Position numbers and translations under genes: made by a program | NCBI GenBank assembly: GCA_003534175.1 | Contig: DPFD01000093.1 | Coordinates: 1 to 8,187, forward strand | DNA: 8,187 bases | From: Chitinophagaceae bacterium | GTDB taxonomy: Bacteria; Bacteroidota; Bacteroidia; Chitinophagales; Chitinophagaceae | Direction: 5' to 3' | The notes under the pieces: generated by a model | Seen by the model: the letters and a program-made list of their open reading frames with translations, nothing else | Database searches by the model: none | What the model was told of the DNA's origin: nothing | Shown: piece by piece, positions 6,001 to 8,187 of the stretch | Position numbering within the stretch: the first letter of the stretch is position 1 | How the letters are laid out: each line of letters opens with the position of its first letter

Positions 6001-8159
6001 GTCCAGCTAATGGAAACACCCGCGGCAGGTGTAGTACTGAAGTTGATAGCTCCGGTGGCTTCACCATGGCAGAGCACTTTATCAGATACTGCCTGAATAA
6101 CCGGTGTGGGATTAACAGTAATATTATTATTCTGTGTAGTGGTACCACATTCATTGGTTACTGCCAGGGTGATGACTGCTCCACCGGCCGTATTATAGGT
6201 GATACTGCCCGGATTCAGGGTTGACGCTGTAGCGGGAGTGGCCCCGGGAAACGACCATGTGTACGTGCTGGATGCATCGAGATAGCAGGATGCGGTAGCT
6301 CCGGGTGATACGGATTGACCCACACAGATATTAGCCGGTAAGGCACCCAGGGTTACCACCGGCCGGCCCTTGACGATAACTTCCTGCGCCGGCAGCCAGG
6401 TAGAGCATGACGACAGCGGGGCGATGATTAAAGGCCGTATCGTGTATACGCCAGGGTTAGTAAATAAAAAGCGAGGTTCACGTGAAGTGGCACTGGTTCC
6501 GTTGGTAAATGAGTAGGATGAAGTGGCGGGCGTACAACCTGTGGTGGATTGATACGTCACTTCCCAGTTATAGGTTAAATCGCCACAGAGTGGCGTATTG
6601 GTATTCAGGGTAGAGGTTACAGCCAATGGCGCGCAACCCGTTGCAGGCGATAAAGTGAAAGTACCGGTGGGGTCGGGGTTCACACAAATGGTTTTCACCA
6701 GTGAATCAATTCCACAATTGTTGTTACCGGTTTTTAACTCTATGGAGTAAGTGCCGGGCGTAGTAAACTGAAGCTGGATGATATCTGTTCCGGAAACCCA
6801 GATGCCCACACTGCTCGAATTATTATCATTCCCTAGGGTACCGCTGATTAAACTCCAGCCGGTAGCGGGTGTGATTTGCCAGACTGATTTTCCGGGCAGA
6901 CAAACCCCGTTGTTATTATTGGACGCTCCTCCACCCGTATTGGTGAATGTAACGGTATTGCTCGTACATACAGTATCTCTGGGTGATATGGTGAAATCGG
7001 GATCAGGTTTTTCGGAAACGTAAATGGGAACTACCTGCACCACCGAACGACTACAGGGGTTTGAGGCCTCAATGCTGGCGGAAAAAGAATTCGGAAATGC
7101 ACCGCTGCTGGTTCCGCAAGACGTTAATTCAAACAGGTGTGTAACGCTGGATGGGGGTGGATGATTGTAATTGATGGGAGGTGTTCCATCATTGAAAGTT
7201 ACCGTGTATTGGGTGGAGGGCGGATTCAGGTCGGCACTGCTGATCTGAAACGTAAGTGGCGTACCATTACAGATGGAACTACTGCCCGGATTGGCAAAAC
7301 CAATGGCGGGATTGCTGCCTACAAACACCCGATACACACCGGTATCCCTGCAACCATTGGAACCGGTAACAATAAACAACATGTTATAATTACCAATGTT
7401 ATAGGTATGGGTAGTGGTAGTAAAGGTAGAGCTGTTGAAATTCGGTGAACCATCCCCCCACACAATCTGATAGTTCGTGTTGGTTGCTACGGTGGAGGAG
7501 TTATTGGCAAACGTAAAAAGGTGCGAGGTGGCAACACATTCCGTAAAATAGGTGAAGGAATTATAGGAGGTAGGATTATCTCCAAGCAATTCAGTTCCGG
7601 GCGTTTGGTTCATCGTTACATTTTGTGTTACGGTAGCGGTACAGCCAAAAGTAGTTGTAACGGTAAGGCGTACACTAAATGTTTGTGAAGTATTGCCGGG
7701 TATTCCCACAAAGCGATGAGTTGGATTTGCCGTGGTTGCTGTGTTGGACGTACCGGAATTAGGGTCGCCAAAATCCCACGCGTAGTTTAATGCACCCGTG
7801 GTTCCGCCGGTATAGGTAAATTGCACCGGTGTGTTCATACAAACACCGGAAGGTGTGAAGCTGAAGCCTGCATTGGGATTCGGACGAATGGTTACGTTGG
7901 CCGACCCGAGCGTATCACGTTGTGCTCCATTCACCAGGATTACACGATACGTTCCGCTGGCGGTGGCTGTGTAGGATGCAGCAGTAGCCCCCGGTTGATC
8001 GGTGCCGTTCAATTGCCACTGGAAAGTAGTTCCGGATGCAGCGCCGGTTACGGCTAAGGTGCCGCTCACACAAAAATCAATATTACCGGTAGGGGATAAA
8101 GTTTGAGAAAAGGCCCAACATGGTATACACCACAGGACCAGGGTTGATAGGAATTTCAT
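9..8159 (-). CDS. Giant multidomain PKD/Ig-like protein with T9SS type B sorting domain (putative secreted adhesin)
   Basis: An intact 2,716-residue frame ending in TAA. The ATG is chosen because a good signal peptide follows at once and no other in-frame ATG lies upstream in the window; the frame stays open to the window edge. Domains in order: signal peptide 1-18, Ig-like 19-92, PKD 93-186, divergent PKD-like 187-776, CHU_C-associated Ig-like 777-859, A-B-C super-repeat 860-1545, second CHU_C-associated Ig-like 1546-1626, PKD and PKD-like 1627-2387, Ig-like stalk 2388-2619, CHU_C sorting domain 2620-2716. Most domains carry two cysteines, near the second and next-to-last strands, as expected for a disulfide-stabilised beta sandwich. 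Residues are dominated by Thr, Ser, Asn, Gly, Pro and Val. No enzyme domain is seen. Known of the family: such proteins are exported by Sec and then by T9SS, and include gliding adhesins such as SprB. Inference: an extracellular adhesin or matrix filament. The ligand is unknown, and it should not be called SprB, which is far longer and built mainly of other repeats. There is no frameshift or internal stop. Confidence 0.95.
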   Translation of the reverse strand: MKFLSTLVLWCIPCWAFSQTLSPTGNIDFCVSGTLAVTGAASGTTFQWQLNGTDQPGATAASYTATASGTYRVILVNGAQRDTLGSANVTIRPNPNAGFSFTPSGVCMNTPVQFTYTGGTTGALNYAWDFGDPNSGTSNTATTANPTHRFVGIPGNTSQTFSVRLTVTTTFGCTATVTQNVTMNQTPGTELLGDNPTSYNSFTYFTECVATSHLFTFANNSSTVATNTNYQIVWGDGSPNFNSSTFTTTTHTYNIGNYNMLFIVTGSNGCRDTGVYRVFVGSNPAIGFANPGSSSICNGTPLTFQISSADLNPPSTQYTVTFNDGTPPINYNHPPPSSVTHLFELTSCGTSSGAFPNSFSASIEASNPCSRSVVQVVPIYVSEKPDPDFTISPRDTVCTSNTVTFTNTGGGASNNNNGVCLPGKSVWQITPATGWSLISGTLGNDNNSSSVGIWVSGTDIIQLQFTTPGTYSIELKTGNNNCGIDSLVKTICVNPDPTGTFTLSPATGCAPLAVTSTLNTNTPLCGDLTYNWEVTYQSTTGCTPATSSYSFTNGTSATSREPRFLFTNPGVYTIRPLIIAPLSSCSTWLPAQEVIVKGRPVVTLGALPANICVGQSVSPGATASCYLDASSTYTWSFPGATPATASTLNPGSITYNTAGGAVITLAVTNECGTTTQNNNITVNPTPVIQAVSDKVLCHGEATGAINFSTTPAAGVSISWTNSNTSIGLAASGTGNIPSFNTTNTSASSVSSVITVTANLNGCTSTTTFTITVHPRPAAPVTAPVQYCVGETAVPLTATAIGSNTLLWYTTATGGTGSTTAPTPSTATAGATMYYVSQLNSTTSCESVRSALVVSVFQSPVITAATGSNPTQCAAANGSIALSGLTPNTSYTVSYTSASGTNTVTLTSNGSGVINITGLTAGSYSNIAVTASGCASLPVGPVSLSDPSAPAAPVANSNSPICSGQTLNLTVNNVTGGTFAWTGPGGFSSTTQNPVIPNATTGASGTYSVTVTVNGCTSPAATLPVTVNATPLITAATSNSPLCTGEQLQLSSTVNYAGTLTYSWTGPGGFTSSDPNPVISSVGLSAAGSYTLQVTGDAGSCTSTLSSVPVTVNETPVIDSIRSTNPNQCSTPTGNIRLYGLTPGFTYQVNYTRNTIAQSITLTEDAAGVLTIPNVTAGTYANFVVIRNGCSTVDNSVVVLTDPDPPTTPVPATNAPICSGNALNLTVPAYPGTATYSWTGPDGFNSTVQNPVIPAATTAASGTYSVSVTVNGCTSASGTVNAVVHATPSTPVATSNSPICNGNTLQLNGTSTFTGALSYSWTGPDGFSANVANPSILNAQPVNSGNYTFTTTAVTGNCAAPPVTIAVVVNATPVITSTSFTNPTQCSTPTGSVSLQGLLPNTLYTVSYLFNTSPVTASIQTNASGVLIIPALLAGSYSNITVELNNCISSPAADIMLTDPNPPAPPQLTQNGPVCELETLQLNASTTLPGTASYTWNGPAGFNSTQQNPSITLMSAANAGLYSATVTINNCTSAAASITVVVHPLPPAPTVNTPLELCINTTAAPLTATASAGNTLNWYLGAGNTLPVPTAPVPSTATTGSTSYYVTQTNTFGCEGPNATLVVQVNPDAQALFTPTQTTGCPPFGIDASVVGLQTFPLLNNQYNWYANNVFIGSGTTFPGYTIPNQNDSVEITLITTSLFGCLPDTMKHTFYTYVLPTPSFTTDIQEGCGPLLVNFQNTTPGGAAYTYHWNFGNGITSSLEQPGSMVFQPNPLSGDTVYNVQLQIVSVCDTITLTQPIRVKAAPIALFSPSRTVGCSPMQVTFVNTTRGNNVTYDWNFGDGTSFQTTQNTNVSHTYFTGVVDTFTVRLIASNECGADTSFFDIITAPNNINLNFQMNGPDQFGCAPHSVPFINNTPGANVFNWNFGDGNILSTTANVDTVYHTFISPGTYTVTLHAENACTDTSTTRIVTVFPNPNAAFRADRYTVCIGEPVQFTNQSDAATSYLWQFGDGTTSTLVNPVHAYAASGTYTVKLNIYRVNPPGNVCVDSVEQQVQVVAALPGSFTVQTSGSCVPLTVTFVNDQRPSQTSVWDFGDGNTGLGDSVVHTYQTTGVFTVRLTAVSPGGCTYTSSQVVRVNGVSGSLTYPGGFVCSPNAVRLEVSGSNIQSIAWDLDDGTTFTNNQRVIFHTYAQPGTYIPSVVLQSADGCTYPIRGTDTIKVDRITAGYTHTVGNFCGYTTVRFTDTSSVFFGKNSVLWNFGDGNTGSGVSVEHQYTISGTYSVQMIVTGNSGCADTVTKQITINVNSIPSASIVAPVDVCTGEDVLFNSVLQSIDPVTLIQWTISNGTTFTGDRFNYTFTQSGNYTVRLVAGTPAGCLDTAVHSIQVRQSPVVRASSDVTYCLGGSAQLSVTGGLQYQWAPNQGLSCNDCANPVANPTVTTPYLVTGTAANGCTATDTVVVTVIQPLVMDVSDNDTICIGQSAPLMASGAATYVWSPGTSLNSTTVSNPVATPSITTTYRVIGYDGQNCYTDTAYVVVAVGQYPTVSLGPDQQLPSGTQLPLATTIQNGPIAQWEWTPTGDLDCADCPLPTAYIRNNITYKVRVTNIYGCDATDEMNIKVFCTDGQVFIPNAFTPDGDGVNDILMVRGTGIARVKSFRIFNRWGEVVFERSNFLPNNPAYGWNGKVRGKDAPPDVFVFTAEVICDNGTPYTYKGNVSIIK
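12..302 (-). other. T9SS type B sorting domain, gliding motility-associated C-terminal (CHU_C) domain (residues 2620-2716)
   Basis: Hallmarks in order: VFIPNAFTPDGDGVNDILMV (2623-2642), VKSFRIFNRWGEVVFER (2650-2666), GWNGKVRG (2677-2684), DVFVFTAEV (2690-2698), and a terminal YKGNVSIIK. This is the complete domain of about 95 residues, ending at the stop codon as type B signals do. It directs the folded protein through the outer-membrane T9SS translocon; in known cases (SprB of Flavobacterium) secretion also needs a PorP/SprF-type partner. With 11 Lys or Arg residues it is far more basic than the rest of the protein. Confidence 0.96.
303..998 (-). other. Three C-terminal Ig-like stalk domains (residues 2388-2619)
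   Basis: Segments 2388-2462, 2463-2540 and 2541-2619 share an early strand (L-x-V/A-x-G), a core W-x-P, then an N-P-x-A-x-P-type turn, T-T-x-Y-x-V, and a late G/N-C-x-x-x-D strand. Cores are YQWAPNQGLSCNDCANP, YVWSPGTSLNSTTVSNP and WEWTPTGDLDCADCPLP. Domains one and three have a CxxC pair (2423/2426 and 2580/2583), absent in the second. Domains of this type commonly lie immediately before a CHU_C sorting domain in Bacteroidota proteins. They probably form the cell-proximal stem. Confidence 0.78.
999..1244 (-). other. PKD domain with degraded core (residues 2306-2387)
   Basis: The fold pattern is kept: early Cys2316 in VDVCTGEDVLFNS, late FNYTFTQSGNYTVRLVAG, and Cys2373 followed by LDTAVHSIQV. 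The core, however, reads IQWTISNGTTF, lacking the Phe-Gly-Asp of PKD domains. It is the last PKD-type domain before the C-terminal stalk. Confidence 0.7.
1245..3008 (-). repeat. Array of seven PKD domains (residues 1718-2305)
   Basis: Seven tandem domains of about 78-88 residues. Approximate bounds and cores: 1718-1803 HWNFGNG (Trp1749); 1804-1886 DWNFGDG (Trp1835); 1887-1974 NWNFGDG (Trp1922); 1975-2058 LWQFGDG (Trp2005); 2059-2136 VWDFGDG (Trp2089); 2137-2219 AWDLDDG (Trp2168); 2220-2305 LWNFGDG (Trp2254). Most also show the second PKD signature, H-x-Y/F followed by G-x-Y/F-x-V-x-L, for example VHTYQTTGVFTVRL. The 17-base plus-strand string ccatcaccaaaattcca, encoding part of the core, occurs identically at 1384-1400 and 2641-2657. 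PKD domains in bacterial exported proteins act as rigid spacers and sometimes carbohydrate- or protein-binding modules; here a spacer or adhesive shaft role is inferred. Confidence 0.92.
3009..3281 (-). other. Degenerate PKD-like domain (residues 1627-1717)
   Basis: It opens like a PKD domain (ALFTPTQTTGCPPFGIDAS) but the core reads YNWYANN instead of the W-x-F-G-D-G type. The middle SGTTFPGYTIPNQNDSVEI and late Cys1701 suggest a complete sandwich with a changed core turn. It begins the run of PKD-type openings (F-x-x-x-x-x-x-G-C-x-P) that continues through the following array. Asp1687-Ser-Val and Asp1704-Thr-Met match the Bacteroidota O-glycosylation motif. Confidence 0.6.
3282..3524 (-). 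other. CHU_C-associated Ig-like domain, copy 2 (residues 1546-1626)
   Basis: The same family as residues 777-859: LELCINTTAAPLTATA, LNWYLGAGN, the short linker APVPSTATTG, YYVTQ, late Cys1613 in GCEG, and closing VVQVNPD. The first cysteines of the two copies (787 and 1557) are 770 residues apart, three super-repeat periods. It is followed by the PKD-dominated half of the protein and thus marks an architectural boundary. Confidence 0.8.
3525..4043 (-). repeat. Super-repeat unit 3, incomplete, domains A3-B3 (residues 1373-1545)
   Basis: A3 (1373-1460) has TNPTQCSTPTGSVSLQGL, LLAGSYSNITV and MLTDPNPP. B3 (1461-1545) has GPVCELETLQLNAS, YTWNGPAGF, QQNPSI, AGLYSATVTINNC and VHPLP. First cysteines are 1385 and 1474, in register with units 1 and 2. 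The expected C domain is absent: a CHU_C-associated Ig-like domain occupies its place and starts in the same register (first Cys1557). B3 is the most divergent B copy (NGPAG instead of TGPGG or TGPDG), so unit 3 is probably older or less recently homogenised than units 1 and 2. Confidence 0.82.
4044..4814 (-). repeat. Super-repeat unit 2, domains A2-B2-C2 (residues 1116-1372)
   Basis: The same A-B-C order as unit 1, one 256-257 residue period later. A2 (1116-1203) has TNPNQCSTPTGNIRLYGL, VTAGTYANFVV and VLTDPDPP. B2 (1204-1287) has APICSGNALNLTV, YSWTGPDGF, VQNPVIPAATT, SGTYSVSVTVNGC and VHATP. C2 (1288-1372) has SPICNGNTLQLNG, YSWTGPDGF and VNATP. First cysteines are 1128, 1217 and 1299. B2 is the closest relative of B1 and keeps visible DNA identity. 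Arg1121, 1136, 1152 and 1186, all in A2, are the only basic Lys/Arg residues of the entire stretch 849-1706. Confidence 0.85.
4342..4451 (-). repeat. DNA-level direct repeat, copy 2 (within domain B2)
   Basis: The partner of the repeat at 5113-5222, with the same orientation and frame, encoding the equivalent part of domain B2. The retained nucleotide similarity, including at third codon positions in the first 30 bases, points to a duplication or gene conversion more recent than the spread of the other domains. It is a site where repeat-number change or assembly collapse could occur. Confidence 0.85.
4815..5582 (-). repeat. Super-repeat unit 1, domains A1-B1-C1 (residues 860-1115)
   Basis: Domain A1 (860-946) runs from SNPTQCAAANGSIALSGL through a GLTAGSYSNIAV strand to SLSDP. 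Domain B1 (947-1030) has SPICSGQTLNLTV, the core FAWTGPGGF, QNPVIPNATT, SGTYSVTVTVNGC and VNATP. Domain C1 (1031-1115) has SPLCTGEQLQL, YSWTGPGGF, NPVISSV and VNETP. B and C are related Ig/PKD-like folds sharing the W-T/N-G-P-x-G-F core; A is a different sandwich resembling short repeats seen in other Bacteroidota adhesins, for which I do not know a firm family name. First cysteines of A, B and C are 872, 961 and 1042. The unit contains no lysine or arginine. Confidence 0.85.
5113..5222 (-). repeat. DNA-level direct repeat, copy 1 (within domain B1)
   Basis: This stretch aligns without gaps to 4342-4451, 771 bp away. By hand I count 18 mismatches in 110 bases, about 84% identity, starting with 21 identical bases. 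It encodes the core-to-late-strand half of domain B1. Because the offset is a multiple of three and spans A+B+C, it marks duplication of the whole three-domain unit rather than of a single domain. Confidence 0.85.
5583..5831 (-). other. CHU_C-associated Ig-like domain, copy 1 (residues 777-859)
   Basis: The segment has the signature of the Ig-like domain often found with CHU_C sorting domains: VQYCVGETAVPLTATA, then LLWYTTATGGTGS, then APTPSTATAG, then MYYVSQ and a late Cys844 in SCES. Length, about 83 residues, is normal for this family. It sits directly before the A-B-C super-repeat, and a second copy closes that repeat at residues 1546-1626. Confidence 0.82.
5832..6365 (-). other. Two PKD-like domains (residues 599-686 and 687-776)
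   Basis: Residues 599-686 have Cys612, the core STYTWSFPGATP and late Cys671 in VTNECGTTT, closing with ITVNPTP. Residues 687-776 match a PKD-like type frequent in Bacteroidota surface proteins: an early VLCHGE, the core ISWTNSNTSIGLAASGTG, then IPSFNTTN, ITVTANLNGC and ITVHPRP. The proline-rich ends (VNPTP, VHPRP) act as short inter-domain linkers, a pattern that recurs through the protein. Function is structural by inference. Confidence 0.7.
6366..7601 (-). other. Block of four divergent, cysteine-rich PKD-like domains (residues 187-598)
   Basis: Four segments of about 96-110 residues (187-282, 283-384, 385-494, 495-598) show the PKD pattern of an aromatic core strand, a late G-x-Y strand and closing V-x-V strand, but not the full PKD core. 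The first has IVWGDGSPN followed by THTYNIGNY; the second has TFNDGTPP. The third and fourth have TPGTYSIEL and NPGVYTIRP. Cysteines exceed the usual two: 297, 348, 369; 398, 420, 482, 492; 509, 525, 542, 585. Boundaries are approximate. Similar PKD-like segments are known in Bacteroidota gliding-motility-associated proteins, but I cannot assign these to a named subfamily with certainty. Confidence 0.6.
7602..8105 (-). other. N-terminal Ig-like domain plus first PKD domain (residues 19-186)
   Basis: Residues 19-92 form an Ig-like domain: Cys30, the core Trp in TTFQWQLNG, and the late-strand motif SGTYRVILVNG. It has only one cysteine, unlike most later domains. Residues 93-186 form a PKD domain with core YAWDFGDPNSG (Trp128, Asp132), a late-strand motif FSVRLTVTT, and the pair Cys107 and Cys173. 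This is the only near-canonical PKD core in the N-terminal half. After cleavage this end would be the distal tip, since the sorting signal is at the C-terminus; a tip-located ligand contact is an inference only. Confidence 0.75.
8106..8159 (-). other. Sec signal peptide (signal peptidase I type), residues 1-18
   Basis: The protein begins M-K and then has a hydrophobic core with little polar content, FLSTLVLWCIPCWAF, followed by A-F-S before Gln19. Small residues at -3 (Ala16) and -1 (Ser18) fit signal peptidase I, and a mature N-terminal Gln is common in Bacteroidota exported proteins. Cys11 and Cys14 lie inside the hydrophobic core. They are preceded by Trp and Pro and so do not form a lipobox, which makes a lipoprotein reading unlikely. 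This signal delivers the protein to the periplasm, where the T9SS would take it over. Confidence 0.88.
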
Positions 8160-8187
8160 CGAATGTATGCAGTTAGTGGTTGCTTTG
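8160..8187 (-). other. 28 bp upstream of the start codon; no Shine-Dalgarno or promoter seen
   Basis: Read on the minus strand, the bases before the ATG contain no purine-rich Shine-Dalgarno element and no Bacteroidota -7 box (TAnnTTTG). Absence of a Shine-Dalgarno sequence is usual in this phylum. The promoter, if the gene has its own, lies outside the window. No in-frame stop occurs here, so a longer N-terminus cannot be formally excluded, but the signal peptide argues against it. Confidence 0.5.

Noticed and set aside
28..8057. Many plus-strand and alternate-frame open reading frames of about 60-130 codons (for example 28-351 plus, 5047-5394 plus, 3442-3825 minus).
   Set aside because: All lie inside the single long gene. 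Their translations show no domain, signal peptide or family likeness, and they arise from the low-stop, Thr/Val/Gly-rich codon pattern of the real frame.
8106..8159. A possible lipoprotein signal because of Cys11 and Cys14 in the signal peptide.
   Set aside because: The residues before each cysteine (Val-Leu-Trp and Cys-Ile-Pro) do not fit a lipobox, and a good signal peptidase I site follows at Ala16-Phe-Ser18.
9..8159. Assigning the gene symbol sprB.
   Set aside because: SprB is a T9SS gliding adhesin with the same kind of C-terminal domain, but it is more than twice as long and dominated by a different repeat. Domain A only resembles SprB-type repeats loosely, and no gliding genes are visible nearby.
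9..8159. A hidden enzyme domain (glycoside hydrolase, protease or lyase), as often fused to PKD domains.
   Set aside because: The protein can be divided from end to end into roughly 75-110 residue beta-sandwich segments with no gap large enough for a catalytic domain and no catalytic motif seen.
8160..8187. A promoter or Shine-Dalgarno site before the start codon.
   Set aside because: Only 28 bases are available and none match a Bacteroidota -7 box or a purine-rich ribosome binding site.

Overview
The window is essentially one very long minus-strand gene. It encodes a 2,716-residue exported protein from an ATG at 8157-8159 to a TAA at 9-11, leaving only 8 bp and 28 bp of flanking DNA. The protein has a Sec signal peptide, about 30 tandem small beta-sandwich domains (PKD, PKD-like and Ig-like), and a C-terminal gliding-motility-associated (CHU_C) domain, the type B sorting signal of the type IX secretion system (T9SS). 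T9SS is confined to the Bacteroidota and close relatives, so the source is almost certainly a Bacteroidota bacterium. The domain repertoire is common in Chitinophagales, Sphingobacteriales and Saprospirales, but one gene does not fix the rank below phylum. Base composition is moderate (near 50% GC by eye) and looks uniform.

Layout in protein order (right to left on the plus strand): signal peptide 1-18; an Ig-like domain and a PKD domain (19-186); a block of divergent, cysteine-rich PKD-like domains (187-598); two further PKD-like domains (599-776); a CHU_C-associated Ig-like domain (777-859); a three-domain super-repeat A-B-C, A-B-C, A-B (860-1545); a second CHU_C-associated Ig-like domain (1546-1626); a degenerate PKD-like domain (1627-1717); seven PKD domains, six with a recognisable W-x-F-G-D-G-type core (1718-2305); a PKD domain with a degraded core (2306-2387); three Ig-like stalk domains, two with a CxxC pair (2388-2619); and the T9SS sorting domain (2620-2716).

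No catalytic domain is visible. The most economical reading is a long, flexible, secreted or surface-displayed filament: a T9SS-exported adhesin or matrix protein. The features that stand out are the regular 256-258 residue super-repeat with cysteines kept in register, a 1,012-residue stretch without lysine that includes 520 residues without lysine or arginine, and the clustering of Bacteroidota-type O-glycosylation motifs in the C-terminal half. I see no RNA gene, mobile element, CRISPR array, terminator or second gene. The plus-strand reading frames are shadows of this repeat-rich gene. I did not find an undescribed multi-gene system; the window is too narrow to show the genetic neighbourhood.
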